From Sva-07 sp963715825 (lineage in GTDB: Bacteria; Actinomycetota; Acidimicrobiia; Acidimicrobiales; Ilumatobacteraceae): 64,000 nucleotides of DNA. Under the pieces are notes generated by a model, which worked only from the letters and a program-made list of their open reading frames with translations, was not told the DNA's origin and did no database searches. Position 1 is the stretch's first letter; every line of letters begins with the position of its first letter. The stretch lies in NCBI GenBank assembly GCA_963715825.1, contig CAVQSI010000017.1, positions 21,685 through 85,684 of the forward strand, written 5' to 3'. A program made the position numbers and the translations under genes. Positions 1-9,543 of this stretch are shown in pieces.

Positions 1-477
1 GAAGAACTCACCATCGCCGTCGACCGTGTCGCCGGCGAGCAACGAACGCACGAGTTCGAGTGCCACATCGGTGCGCCGTCCGCGAGTGGACGGATCGATC
101 TCGCACACCTCGATCTCGCGGCGATCCTCCCCACCGACGCCCACACCGACGCTGAGCCGACCGGGCGCCGCCTCGGCGAGCGAAGCGATCTGACGAGCCG
201 CGATCATGGGGTGGCGCAGCGCCAGCAGATACACACCGACCTGCAACCCCAGGCGTGGCTCGAGACCGCTCATCGCAGCGAGGTGAATCAACCCGTCGAT
301 GCCGCTGCCGTCGTGGAAGCTCACGTGGTCTGCGGTGAAGACGTGGTCGATGCCGGCATCGGCGATGGCAGCCAGGAGACGTCGCTGCTCGTCGTGCGGC
401 AGACGCCAGAGCCCCGTCGGCGTCGAGATCCCGACGTGCAGCGCCGCCATCGCCGTCGCTCCCCCATCGGTGGCCAT
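1..477 (-). CDS. Luciferase-like (LLM class) flavin/F420-dependent oxidoreductase, C-terminus off the window
   Basis: Only the first ~150-159 residues are inside the window; the gene continues past base 1. The protein opens with a beta-strand (LHVGIST), then an AGIDHVFTADHVSF segment and later GRLSVGVGVGGEDRRE, the usual start of the TIM-barrel of bacterial luciferase-like monooxygenases that use FMN or F420. The ATG at 477 overlaps the stop of the upstream dehydrogenase gene (TGATG), so the two are probably translationally coupled. A second ATG at 450 has a better Shine-Dalgarno (GGGGGAG) and could be the true start. Substrate unknown; pairing with an alcohol dehydrogenase suggests a shared oxidative step, which is inference. 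Confidence 0.8.
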   Translation of the reverse strand, partial: MATDGGATAMAALHVGISTPTGLWRLPHDEQRRLLAAIADAGIDHVFTADHVSFHDGSGIDGLIHLAAMSGLEPRLGLQVGVYLLALRHPMIAARQIASLAEAAPGRLSVGVGVGGEDRREIEVCEIDPSTRGRRTDVALELVRSLLAGDTVDGDGEFF

Positions 478-1418
478 CAGGGCTCGAGGATCACCTTGAT
501 CGCGCCGGCCGAGCGGCTCGCCGCCGCCTCGAACGCGTCGACGGCACCATCGAGCGCGAAGCGATGCGTGACGACCGTGGCCGCGAACTCCGGTGTGGCC
601 GCCAACAGCGCGGCTGCGTTGTCGACGTCGCGACCGCCGGCGTGGCGCCCGTACAGCGTCGTCGGGCACAGGCTGACCTGCTTGAGACACATCGCCAGTC
701 CCGGCATGGCGACCGGCCCCCAGTAGATCCCCGGGATCACGACCTGCGCCGACGGCTTGGCCACGCGGACGGCCTGCGCCAACGCACTCTCCGAACCGGC
801 AGCCTCGATGACCACGTCGTACTCGCCCGAGATCTCCGATGCACCGAGCCGCTCCCCCGCCGCACGTTGGTGGTCGTGGCGTGCCGCCAACGCCACCTCG
901 CACCCGAGCGCACGCCCGACCGCCACCGCACAGAGCCCGATCGTGCCACCACCGATGACCGCGACGCGATGGTCGGACCGTACCGCAGCACGACGGAACG
1001 AGTGCACGACGACCGCCAGCGGCTCGACGAGCGATGCATCGCGAACGTCGACGCCAGCGGGCAACGGCACGAGCGACCGGGCCGGCACCCACATCTCGTC
1101 GGCCATCCCGCCGTCGCGGCCGATGCCGAACAGCATCGCTCCGCCGGTGCGGCACAGGTTGTACTCGCCGTCGAGACATGGCCCGCAGGTCCCGCAGGGT
1201 GCCAGCGGCTCGACCGCGACCGGGGTGCCGTCGTCGGTCACGCCGGCGATCTCGTGGCCCAGCGTCACCTGCGCCGCCTCGATCACACCTGCTTCGATCA
1301 GATGGAGATCCGACCCGCAGATCCCGGCCGACCGCACACGAACCCGCACGCCGACGCCGTCGGACGCCGGGACATCGTCGACCGCGACCTGTCCATCGTG
1401 AACCCGAACGGCACGCAT
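477..1418 (-). CDS. Zinc-dependent alcohol dehydrogenase (MDR superfamily)
   Basis: A 313-residue medium-chain dehydrogenase. Visible are the catalytic zinc ligands (Cys in AGICGSDLH and His-Glu in LGHEIAG), a structural-zinc loop with four cysteines (CGTCGPCLDGEYNLC), and a Rossmann dinucleotide-binding glycine cluster (VIGGGTIGLCA). It should oxidise or reduce an alcohol/polyol with NAD(P); the family resembles threonine/sorbitol dehydrogenases but the substrate cannot be told. The start is the ATG giving MRAVRVHDG; the frame stays open far upstream but that extension is antisense to hdeD and sulP-type genes. The stop overlaps the start of the next oxidoreductase gene by one base. Confidence 0.88.
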   Translation of the reverse strand: MRAVRVHDGQVAVDDVPASDGVGVRVRVRSAGICGSDLHLIEAGVIEAAQVTLGHEIAGVTDDGTPVAVEPLAPCGTCGPCLDGEYNLCRTGGAMLFGIGRDGGMADEMWVPARSLVPLPAGVDVRDASLVEPLAVVVHSFRRAAVRSDHRVAVIGGGTIGLCAVAVGRALGCEVALAARHDHQRAAGERLGASEISGEYDVVIEAAGSESALAQAVRVAKPSAQVVIPGIYWGPVAMPGLAMCLKQVSLCPTTLYGRHAGGRDVDNAAALLAATPEFAATVVTHRFALDGAVDAFEAAASRSAGAIKVILEP

Positions 1419-1531
1419 GTCCGAACCGTAGCGGTGACGAGGTTGCGGTGTTCGACCCTCGGCCACCCGCCTGACAGCGAACCGGATGACGTGATCGATC
1501 TCCGGCCTCGCTCGATCGCGAGTGAGGCCGA

Positions 1532-2092
1532 CTACTTCGACAGGCCGCGCAGCTGGAATGCTGACACGCAGAGGAACAGCCCGAACACGATCAGGTAGAG
1601 GCCCGAGATCCAGGCGATGACGGTCACCGTCGGCGCCGGCCAGGCAACCACGACGATGCCCGCCGCGATCGACAGCAACCCACCGAACACGCCGAGCCAG
1701 CGATGGTCGCGACTGCCGTCGGCGATCGACCCGATGACCTCGATGATCCCGCCGATGATCCAGACCACGCCGAGCAGGACCGCAAGGACTGCGACGGTCT
1801 CGAACGGATTGCGCAGCACGACGATGCCGATGATGATCCCGAGGATCCCGACGAAGCCGGTCCACCCTGGCGACGTCGTGTCGTGGGAGAACGCCGTGAC
1901 GAGTCGGTAGATCCCGTAGATCAGGATCTGCAGGCCGATCAGGACCGAGATCACCGTGAGGGTCTCTTGCGGCCACGAGATCACGACGACGCCGAGCGCC
2001 ACCGTGATCAGACCCATCACGAAGACCGCCGGCCACTCTCGTGCCAATCGCAGACCCTCCAGGCCGGTGCCCGATTCCGTCATGTTGCTCAT
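1532..2092 (-). CDS. HdeD family membrane protein (DUF308)
   Basis: A 186-residue protein of six short hydrophobic helices arranged as repeated hairpins, with the pattern typical of HdeD/DUF308 (helix, WPQ/WPAP turn, helix; e.g. VVISWPQETL and VVVAWPAPTV). HdeD in enterobacteria is tied to acid resistance at high cell density; in actinobacteria the role is unknown. Start chosen at the ATG preceded by AGGGGAC; an ATG three codons later is an alternative. It is divergent from the SulP gene, with about 175 bp between starts. Confidence 0.85.
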   Translation of the reverse strand: MSNMTESGTGLEGLRLAREWPAVFVMGLITVALGVVVISWPQETLTVISVLIGLQILIYGIYRLVTAFSHDTTSPGWTGFVGILGIIIGIVVLRNPFETVAVLAVLLGVVWIIGGIIEVIGSIADGSRDHRWLGVFGGLLSIAAGIVVVAWPAPTVTVIAWISGLYLIVFGLFLCVSAFQLRGLSK

Positions 2093-2267
2093 GTTCGTGT
2101 CCCCTCGTTGTCGTTGGCGGCGAAACTACCGGTCGGAATCGAGCGTTCGGCGGATGGCGCGCACCCGTGCCGATGCCGCTCGATCCACCCCCAACAGGCG
2201 AAACCACGAATGACAAGCCCACGACCTCGACGGGTGTACGTTCACGAAATGCACGAACGGCATCTCG

Positions 2268-3995
2268 ATGGTTGACAAGAAGCCGGACGGAGCCGGCCGG
2301 CGAATCGCCGTGCTGCAAGGGCTGCTCCCGCTGGATCGCAAGGGCATCCCGACCGACATCATCGCCGGCGTCACGCTGGCCGCCCTGGCCATCCCCGAAG
2401 TGATGGGGTACACATCGATCGCCGGGATGCCGGTGATCACCGGGCTCTACACGATCCTCATCCCGCTGCTGCTGTTCGCCCTGTTGGGGTCGTCGCGGCA
2501 CCTGGTCGTGGGCGCCGACTCGGCGACGGCGGCAGTGCTCGCGGCAGGCCTGGCCGGGCTCGCCACCGCTCAGTCGGATCAGTACGTTGCGCTCGCCGGC
2601 ATGGTGGCGCTGATGGCCGCCGGGCTGTTGATCATCGCTCGGCTCGTCGGCCTTGGGTTCCTGGCCGACTTCATGTCGCGCACGGTGCTGATCGGTTTCC
2701 TGACCGGCGTCGGGATCCAGGTCGCAATCGGTCAGATCGCCGGCATGCTCGGCGTGTCGAGCGGCGACGGTGTCACGATCGGCGGGCGCACGTTCGACAA
2801 CACGGTGGCCAAGCTGTGGGGAACACTCGAGAATCTCGGCGACATCAGCTGGACCACGGTGGCCGTCTCCGCTGGCGTGATGATCGTGATCCTCGGTGGC
2901 AAGGCCATCTCGCCCAAGATTCCCGGGGCGCTCATCGCCGTGCTCGGCTCGATGTTCATCAGCTGGCAGTTCGACCTGGCCGACGATGGCGTGGCGACGC
3001 TCGGCAAGGTGCCGAGCGGACTTCCGAGCCTCGAGTTCCCGTCGGTGCCGTGGGGTGACGTGCCGGCGCTGTTGGGAACCGCGGTGTCGATCTTCGTCCT
3101 GATCCTGGCGCAGAGCGCCGCGACGTCGCGCGCCTACGCCGCGAAGTACAGCGACAAGTTCGACGAGAACGTGGATCTCGTCGGCCTCGGCGCTGCGAAC
3201 CTCGGCGCGGCCTTCACCGGAACGTTCGTGGTGAACGGCAGCCCGACGAAGACCCAGATGGTCGATGGCGCCGGCGGCAAGTCGCAGTTCGCCTCGGTGG
3301 TCACCGTGGCGATCGTCGCGATCGTGCTGCTCTGGCTCACGGCACCGCTGCAATACATGCCAGAAGCGGTGCTGTCGACGGTGGTGTTCCTGATCGGCAT
3401 CGAGCTCGTCGACATTGCCGGCATGAAGCGGATCTGGAAGTTGCGACGCGACGAGTTCGTCGTTGCGGCTATCACGGCCGGCACGGTCGTCCTCGTCGGT
3501 GTGTTGCAGGGCATCATCATCGCGATCGTGCTGTCGATCATCGACCACCTGCGACGCTCGTACCGCCCACCCACTGCCGTGCTCACGTCGCTGACCGGCG
3601 AGGGCGCCGACGACTGGGCGGCCGCCGATGTCTCGCCGGACGCTCGAACCGAGCCGGGTCTCGTCGTCTACCGGTTCTCGGCGCCGCTCTACTACGCCAA
3701 TGCCGAGCACCTCAGCGAGGAACTGCTCGCCTTCGGCACCTCCGACGATCGGCCCGACTGGGTGTGTCTCTACGCAGCGGCCATACCCGACATCGATCTG
3801 TCGGGAGCGGACTCACTGCGTTCGGTGTACGCGAATCTGCAGGAACATGGCGTCACGCTCGTTCTGATCGAGGTGATGCCGGAGGTGCGGGTCGCACTCG
3901 ACCGCTACGGACTCACGGAACTGATCGGCGCTGACTACATCTTCCCGACGGTTGCTGCGGCAGAGCACGCCTTCAGGGCCCGAGCCACGGCGTAG
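2268..3995 (+). CDS. SulP-family inorganic anion transporter with STAS domain
   Basis: 575 residues. The N-terminal ~430 residues are a multi-pass membrane domain beginning with the SulP signature (DIIAGVTLAALAIPEVMGYT, ASIAG-type motif GYTSIAGMPVITGLYT), followed by NGSPTKTQMVDGAGGKSQ typical of the second half. Residues ~455-570 form a cytoplasmic STAS domain (YRFSAPLYYANAEHL; DLSGADSLRSV). The family moves sulfate, bicarbonate or other anions by proton or sodium symport; the ion here is not readable. It converges with the DUF2252 gene, the stops being nine bases apart. Confidence 0.92.
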   Translation: MVDKKPDGAGRRIAVLQGLLPLDRKGIPTDIIAGVTLAALAIPEVMGYTSIAGMPVITGLYTILIPLLLFALLGSSRHLVVGADSATAAVLAAGLAGLATAQSDQYVALAGMVALMAAGLLIIARLVGLGFLADFMSRTVLIGFLTGVGIQVAIGQIAGMLGVSSGDGVTIGGRTFDNTVAKLWGTLENLGDISWTTVAVSAGVMIVILGGKAISPKIPGALIAVLGSMFISWQFDLADDGVATLGKVPSGLPSLEFPSVPWGDVPALLGTAVSIFVLILAQSAATSRAYAAKYSDKFDENVDLVGLGAANLGAAFTGTFVVNGSPTKTQMVDGAGGKSQFASVVTVAIVAIVLLWLTAPLQYMPEAVLSTVVFLIGIELVDIAGMKRIWKLRRDEFVVAAITAGTVVLVGVLQGIIIAIVLSIIDHLRRSYRPPTAVLTSLTGEGADDWAAADVSPDARTEPGLVVYRFSAPLYYANAEHLSEELLAFGTSDDRPDWVCLYAAAIPDIDLSGADSLRSVYANLQEHGVTLVLIEVMPEVRVALDRYGLTELIGADYIFPTVAAAEHAFRARATA

Positions 3996-4004
3996 CCGGC
4001 AGCG

Positions 4005-5471
4005 TCACAGACCCCGGCGTACCTCGATACGGCCGGCGGCCTCGGCGGCGAGGAGAGCTTCATAGTCACGCTCGTTCTGGTCGGCGTACTGCTCGGCGAA
4101 CTCGGCGATCGCCTTGTCGAACGTCAGGCCTGACCCGAGGTACGACGCGATGGCGACACGGTCTCCGGATCGAGCATGCGCTCGTGCCAACGCCTTCCCA
4201 CACATGCCGGCATAGACCGCAAGGCCATCGGCGTTCATCGCCTCGACGGCGGCGGACCCCTTCCAGTCGCGGAGCTGACGGAAGTAGTAGTCGCGCTTGG
4301 CCTCGTCGGTGCCGACGACCGATGTGTAGCCGAGGAAGATGTCGCTGGTCGCCTGCATGAGGTGCTGACCTTCGACGACTCGCCTGCCATTGGAGATGCG
4401 GCGTTTGGGGCCGACGAACGCCGTCAGCACCGATGCCTGCGCCTCCTTGGCCTGCAGGAAGAGCGGGTCGTTGCCATCGCGCCCCAGCAACAGCACGATC
4501 CACGCCCTGGTGCCGACACTGCCGACGCCCACCACTTTGCGGGCAGCGTCGACGATGTGGAATTCCTCGAGGAGGCGTCGCCGGTCACTCTGCAGACTCT
4601 CGCGGTACCTGACGAACATGTCGTGGATCGAGTCCTGTACCGCCTGCTGCTCCTCGGGAGCGAACAGCTCCGACACCGGCTCGATCAACGGAGGGTCGCT
4701 GATGATGACCGGCTCACCGTCGACGAGTCGCGTCAGCTTGTTGTAGGCCTGATGGCTGTCCTTTGTTCGAGCCTTCGCCACGGTGGCTTCTGCCCGTTTG
4801 ATGGCCTTCGCCCCGAGATTGACATCGAGTTGGCCCAACAAGGCATCCATGTCGATCGCTGAGTACCACACCTCGAGGTTGGTCATCTCGGCGAGCTCGG
4901 CCATCGACGTGCGGTACCCCTCGGCCGCAGCGAGCACCACCTTGGATCGGTCCTTGCCGCTGAACCTGTTGTCGCGCGCCGCGATCTCGACGCTCGCCGC
5001 CAAACGCTTGACGTCCCACTCGAACGGACCGGGAGCGGTCTCGTCGAAGTCGTTGATGTCGAAAACCATCCGTCGCTCAGGCGACCCGAACGCGCCGAAG
5101 TTCATCAGATGGGCATCGCCACACAGTTGAACGTTCAGACCCGAACGGGGCGTACCCGCAAGGTCGGACGCCATCACCAGCGCTGCCCCGCGGAAGAACG
5201 TGAACGGTGACACGAGCATGCGGCCGTAACGGATCGGAACGAGGTCGGCGACGCGCGACACCGACTGGCTCTCGAGGAGCGCCACAGGATCGGGTCGCGC
5301 CGGCCCGCCCGAAAGCGCTGCGTGCGACGACCGCGGCACCTCGCGGCGCGCCGCCTTGCCACGAGCGACGCGCTCGGCCACGGTGAGGTGCGGCACCACG
5401 ACACGGGTCCGGGTGGGCGGCTCGGGCAGCTTCGCGTCGCTGTTTCGGGTCGCTGCTGCAGTGGCGGTCAT
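4005..5471 (-). CDS. DUF2252 family protein
   Basis: 488 residues, full family length. Recognised by the segments VPIRYGRMLVSPFTFFRGAA, QLCGDAHLMNFGAFGSPERR and VFDINDFDETAPGPFEWDVK, which are typical of DUF2252; the GDAHLMNFG and DINDFDE elements resemble a kinase catalytic loop and metal-binding Asp of aminoglycoside-phosphotransferase-like folds. No biochemical role is established to my knowledge. ATG start at 5471 is divergent from the exporter gene, and the two starts are close, so their promoters must overlap. Confidence 0.85.
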   Translation of the reverse strand: MTATAAATRNSDAKLPEPPTRTRVVVPHLTVAERVARGKAARREVPRSSHAALSGGPARPDPVALLESQSVSRVADLVPIRYGRMLVSPFTFFRGAALVMASDLAGTPRSGLNVQLCGDAHLMNFGAFGSPERRMVFDINDFDETAPGPFEWDVKRLAASVEIAARDNRFSGKDRSKVVLAAAEGYRTSMAELAEMTNLEVWYSAIDMDALLGQLDVNLGAKAIKRAEATVAKARTKDSHQAYNKLTRLVDGEPVIISDPPLIEPVSELFAPEEQQAVQDSIHDMFVRYRESLQSDRRRLLEEFHIVDAARKVVGVGSVGTRAWIVLLLGRDGNDPLFLQAKEAQASVLTAFVGPKRRISNGRRVVEGQHLMQATSDIFLGYTSVVGTDEAKRDYYFRQLRDWKGSAAVEAMNADGLAVYAGMCGKALARAHARSGDRVAIASYLGSGLTFDKAIAEFAEQYADQNERDYEALLAAEAAGRIEVRRGL

Positions 5472-5517
5472 CGTGTCATCACGGCTGCGAAGTGTACGTC
5501 ACACCGCCCGACGCCTC

Positions 5518-7359
5518 GTGCGCGATCTGCCCGGTTCGGCGACGAGCCGCATACGGTCGCGAGGCGTGTCCGCCCGTGCCGTGTTCGTCGCCCTCGTGGT
5601 CGTGCTGTCGGCCGGCACGGTCGGCGTTCTCGGCGCAATGGACGCCAGCGCGAGCGCGGCGAGCCACCACGCCGCCGCGCCGCCCACCACCACCACCCCC
5701 ACCACCATCGTCGAGGTCTCGCCGGCCGATGTGTCCGAGCCGACAACCGGGCCCGATCCCGCGGTGGACCCGACCGTGCCCGCCGATGGATCGGTCCCCG
5801 ACACCACCGACACCACTGACACCACTGGCACCACGCTTCCGGGCGACGCCGACGAGCCACCCACCGACGTCGACCACGACGACGCTGACGACACGACGCA
5901 GGTCTCGATACGTGTCGAGCCGACGGTCCGGACGACCGACATTGCGCCGGCGTCGATCGTGCTGGCCCTCATCGTGCTCGCGGCGGTACTGCTGGCGTGG
6001 CGGATTCTCGCCAAGCGAAGCACACACACCTCGGCGGCGATCGAGCCCCGGACTGCAACACCAGCGGCGCCCGACCAGGCCTTCACCGCCGAGCCGGCCA
6101 AGCCGGTCGACACCGACACGCTCGGTTTCCTGCTCGAGCTCGGTGAGGCGCTCATCGATGCCGGTGATGCCGTCCACCACGTGACCCGGACGTTGGAGGT
6201 CGTCGCCCTCGTGAACGGCAAGGAGGGTCTCGGCTCGATCGTGCTGCCCACGGCGTTGGTCCTGTCGGTCCCTGGCGCGAACACCGAGACAACCAAGGTG
6301 GCCACCGCCGGCACCTCCCGGCTGCGGCTCGACCAGATCGAGTCGTTGATGGGCCTGGTGGAACGCGCCGAGCGCGGCGAGTTGTCCCCCGTCGACGGCC
6401 GTCAAGAACTCCGAGCGATCCGCTCGAGGCCGCATCCGTCGTCGGCGGCCGTGCAGCTCGTGGGTTCGGCCACGACGGCGGCAGGCCTCGCGCTCGTGCT
6501 GCGCGGCGGGGCGCCCGAAGTGCTGATCGCCGCAGCGCTCGGCGCTCTCGTCGGGGTCATGAACCTGCTCACAGGGTCGACGAGATACCTGTATCGGCCG
6601 TTCTGGCCGTTGCTGGCATCGTTCGTCGTGTCGGCAGCGACGTTCACGGCGCTACGGCTCGCCGACATCGTCGTGTTTCCCGCCCTGGTCGCGCCGCTGA
6701 TCACGTTTCTTCCCGGAGCGCTGCTCACGATCGGGGTGCTGGAGCTGGCAACCGGACAACTCATCGCCGGCTCGTCGCGCCTCGCATCTGGCGTGTTCCA
6801 GTTGGTGCTGCTCGCGCTCGGCATCGTTGCGGGCGCTCAGCTGGTCGGCGTCCCTGCATCTGCGGTCGGCAGCGCGCCCGACGGCCCGGTGGCCGTCGCC
6901 GGACCGTGGGCCGGCGTCGCCGTGTTCGGCATCGGCATCGTCTGGACACACGGGCTGCGCACCGTGTCGATCGCCCCGATCCTCATCGTGCTGTACGTCG
7001 CCTACGCCGGCCAGGTGATCGGCGGCGTGTTCGTCGGCAGCGCGTTGTCGGCGTTCTTCGGGGCCCTCGCCATGACGCCGGTGGCCGTGCTCCTGGCCCG
7101 GCAGGGGTTCGGGCCGCCCACGCTGGTCACGTTCTTCCCGGGATTCTGGATCCTCGTGCCGGGCGCGCTCGGGCTCGAGGGCGTCACCAGGATCCTCGGC
7201 GACGACAGCTTCGCTCCGACCGGGGCACTCACCACGACGGTGACCTCGATGATCGGCATTGCGCTCGGGGTCCTGCTGGGCCTTGCCCTGTCGGCGCCCG
7301 ATCCCGAACGACCGTGGGCGGGCAGCACCCGCCTCCGGCGATGGCCGCATCGAGGGTGA
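5518..7359 (+). CDS. ThrE-type threonine/serine exporter with an unusual N-terminal extension
   Basis: The C-terminal ~400 residues match the ThrE family: an amphipathic DUF1212-like cytosolic part (LGFLLELGEALIDAGDAVHH, then VLPTALVLSVPGANTETTKV) followed by about ten membrane helices in two blocks. Family members export threonine and serine by proton motive force. Ahead of this lies ~190 residues that are not typical: a hydrophobic segment (VFVALVVVLSAGTVGVLG), a Thr/Pro/Asp-rich linker and another membrane helix (SIVLALIVLAAVLLAW). The start is uncertain: GTG at 5518 is given, GTG at 5566 or the ATG near 5638 are alternatives, none with a clean ribosome-binding site. Confidence 0.8.
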   Translation: MRDLPGSATSRIRSRGVSARAVFVALVVVLSAGTVGVLGAMDASASAASHHAAAPPTTTTPTTIVEVSPADVSEPTTGPDPAVDPTVPADGSVPDTTDTTDTTGTTLPGDADEPPTDVDHDDADDTTQVSIRVEPTVRTTDIAPASIVLALIVLAAVLLAWRILAKRSTHTSAAIEPRTATPAAPDQAFTAEPAKPVDTDTLGFLLELGEALIDAGDAVHHVTRTLEVVALVNGKEGLGSIVLPTALVLSVPGANTETTKVATAGTSRLRLDQIESLMGLVERAERGELSPVDGRQELRAIRSRPHPSSAAVQLVGSATTAAGLALVLRGGAPEVLIAAALGALVGVMNLLTGSTRYLYRPFWPLLASFVVSAATFTALRLADIVVFPALVAPLITFLPGALLTIGVLELATGQLIAGSSRLASGVFQLVLLALGIVAGAQLVGVPASAVGSAPDGPVAVAGPWAGVAVFGIGIVWTHGLRTVSIAPILIVLYVAYAGQVIGGVFVGSALSAFFGALAMTPVAVLLARQGFGPPTLVTFFPGFWILVPGALGLEGVTRILGDDSFAPTGALTTTVTSMIGIALGVLLGLALSAPDPERPWAGSTRLRRWPHRG

Positions 7360-7390
7360 TGCGGCGATTCGGCGGAGACGTGGCCGCGCG

Positions 7391-9037
7391 TCAGGCGTCC
7401 ATGAAGTCGACCAGGGCGGCGTCCGCGGCGGCGTCGAAGGGCTGCAGCACCACGTCGATGCTGCCAGCCTCCTGTTCGGGCGCGAGTCGCTCCACATCGG
7501 TCGCCGTGTGCGCGGTGACAGCCAGCTTCGCTGTGGCACCCCATCGCCGAAGCGCGTTGGCGAGCACCTTGTTCGTGTCGACACGTGGGATGGTGCTGAT
7601 GATCCAGCGGGCTCGATCGATCGGCAGGCTGCCGGGGAACTCGGGGTCGTCGGCGTCACCGAACCGCGTCGAAATCCGATCTGCGAGCGCCGGGTCGTCG
7701 GTCTCGACCCGGGTGTGTGGGTCCCAGTCGACGACGAGGACATGGTGACCGTTCGCGGCCAGGTGTTCGACCAGGCGGCGACCGAAGCGCCCGTAGCCGT
7801 AGACGATCACGTCGGTGCGTTCGATCTCCTCGGGCGGCACCGTCAGGAGGTCCCGCCGCTCGAAGATCGTCAGCAGTGGGCTCAGCCGCTCGAAGAGCTG
7901 GTGCGAGTACAGGATCATGTAGGTCGACATCGCGATCGTGATCATGCCGACGAGGGTGACGAGGCCAACGATGTCGTTGTCGACGTGTCCGAGCTCGCGA
8001 CCCAGCGTGATGAGGATGAGTGAGAACTCGCTGATCTGTGCGACGGCCAGTCCGGAGAGGAACGACACGCGTTTCGGATAGCGCATCACGCCCATGATGA
8101 CGAGCACGATCAGGGGGTTGCCGACGAGCACGAACACCGACAACACGAGCGCCGCTGGAACCTGGGACCCGATGGCAGACAGGTCGAGTTGGGCACCGAG
8201 CTCGATGAAGAAGAACAACAGCAGGAAGTCGCGCAGTCCGGTCAACGACGCAGCGATCGACTCGCGGTACGGGGTGGAGGCAATCGCGAATCCGGCCAGG
8301 AACGCGCCGACCTCGACCGAGAAGCCGAGCCAGTCGCTGAACGCGGCCACCGACACCGCCCAGGCGACGGCCGAGACGATCAACAGCTCCTGCGACGATG
8401 CGACCAGATGCAGTAGTCGGGGCAGGATCCAACGCATCACGACGGCCATGGCGGCGATGAGGGCGGCGCCCTGCACGATGACGAGCGCGATCTGCAGCTG
8501 GATCGATCCGTCTCGATCACCCCCGATGGTCGACAGGGCGATCATCACGAGCACCACCACGATGTCCTGCACGATCAGGAAGCCGAGGGCGATGCGGCCG
8601 TGCAGCTCGTCGAGCTCGCGTTTGTCCGACAGCAGCTTGACGATGATGATCGTCGAGGAGAACGTGAGCGCGACCGCCACGTACAGCGCCGAGGTGGGCG
8701 ACATGCCGAGGAGCAGCGCGAGGCCGAATCCGATGATCGACGTGAATGCCACCTGCCCGAGCCCCGTGATCAACGCGACCTTGCCGGTGGTGCGCACGAG
8801 GTGCAGGTCGAGCTTCAGCCCGACGAGGAACAGCAGCACGGCGATGCCGATCTCCGCGAACAGCTCGATCGGTTCGGTGTCGCTGACCCACTCGAGCCCC
8901 GAGGGGCCAACGAGGATCCCGACGGCGATGAACGCGACGATCAGCGGCTGGTGGGCTCGATTCGCGAGAAAACCAACGCCGGCCGCGACGGCGAGAATGG
9001 CAGCCGTCAGCGTGAAGGCGTCGGCGACGGCGATCAT
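7391..9037 (-). CDS. CPA2 monovalent cation:proton antiporter with TrkA-N (RCK) domain
   Basis: 548 residues. Residues 1-390 carry about twelve membrane helices of the Na+/H+ exchanger fold (AVGILVGPSGLEWVSD, EIGIAVLLFLVGLKLDL, FIELGAQLDLSAIG). A cytosolic Rossmann domain follows (VIVYGYGRFGRRLVEHLAANG), a TrkA-N/RCK nucleotide-binding unit as in KefB/KefC-type K+ efflux systems. The start at 9037 is chosen because ATG overlaps the stop of the upstream KhtT-like gene as ATGA; the frame is open 25 codons further but that stretch lies inside the upstream gene. Together the pair probably forms a regulated K+/H+ antiporter; this is inference from family and coupling. Confidence 0.88.
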   Translation of the reverse strand: MIAVADAFTLTAAILAVAAGVGFLANRAHQPLIVAFIAVGILVGPSGLEWVSDTEPIELFAEIGIAVLLFLVGLKLDLHLVRTTGKVALITGLGQVAFTSIIGFGLALLLGMSPTSALYVAVALTFSSTIIIVKLLSDKRELDELHGRIALGFLIVQDIVVVLVMIALSTIGGDRDGSIQLQIALVIVQGAALIAAMAVVMRWILPRLLHLVASSQELLIVSAVAWAVSVAAFSDWLGFSVEVGAFLAGFAIASTPYRESIAASLTGLRDFLLLFFFIELGAQLDLSAIGSQVPAALVLSVFVLVGNPLIVLVIMGVMRYPKRVSFLSGLAVAQISEFSLILITLGRELGHVDNDIVGLVTLVGMITIAMSTYMILYSHQLFERLSPLLTIFERRDLLTVPPEEIERTDVIVYGYGRFGRRLVEHLAANGHHVLVVDWDPHTRVETDDPALADRISTRFGDADDPEFPGSLPIDRARWIISTIPRVDTNKVLANALRRWGATAKLAVTAHTATDVERLAPEQEAGSIDVVLQPFDAAADAALVDFMDA

Positions 9038-9543
9038 CCCGTCAATCTGTGGACGATGGCGCTCATCGAGCCGGGGCGTCCGACGATCACCAACCGGTCG
9101 CCGACTTCGCACGGTCGATCAGGGTCGGTCTCGAGCAGATCGTCGGTGTCGTCGCGGATGACGGCGATCACCCGGGCATCGACCGAGTCGACCACTTCCA
9201 GATCGTGGAGTCGCTGGCCGACCGCCGGCGAACCGGCCCGCAACGTCACGGTGCGAAGGTTGGCGGCATCGACAGGTTGGGCGTCGTCGGGTTCGCTGAT
9301 CACGAATCGGATGCCCGACAGCAGGGCGGCCAGCGTGGTCGACTCCGCCGCGCTGAAGCGAACGCCGATGATCGGCTCGTCGGCACTCGGTGGCGTGACC
9401 TCCAGCGTGCGGTCGGTCGAATCCGCTCGAGTACTGAGCGTGACCATGCTGCCATCAGCGAGGGTCATGTTGAAGAGGCGAGCATTTCCCGGCAACGGGA
9501 CCTCGCGGACGTGCACCTCATGGTCGTGGAACGCGCTACTCAT
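9034..9543 (-). CDS. TrkA-C domain protein, KhtT-like antiporter regulator
   Basis: 169 residues. The N-terminal half is a small beta-rich domain (HEVHVREVPLPGNARLFNM), the C-terminal half (from LRTVTLRAGSPAVGQRLHDL to VGDRLVIVGRPGSM) is a TrkA-C/RCK-C domain that binds ligands in K+ transporters. The start ATG at 9543 has AGAAAGGA upstream; the open frame continues another 83 codons without a convincing start. In Bacillus, KhtT regulates the antiporter KhtU, and this gene overlaps its antiporter by ATGA in the same way. Confidence 0.8.
   Translation of the reverse strand: MSSAFHDHEVHVREVPLPGNARLFNMTLADGSMVTLSTRADSTDRTLEVTPPSADEPIIGVRFSAAESTTLAALLSGIRFVISEPDDAQPVDAANLRTVTLRAGSPAVGQRLHDLEVVDSVDARVIAVIRDDTDDLLETDPDRPCEVGDRLVIVGRPGSMSAIVHRLTG

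Noticed and set aside
477..3710. A single 1077-codon open frame on the minus strand
   Set aside because: Only the last 313 codons resemble a protein family; the rest is antisense to the SulP gene and other-frame sequence of HdeD, with Arg/His/Asp-rich composition typical of GC-rich shadow frames.
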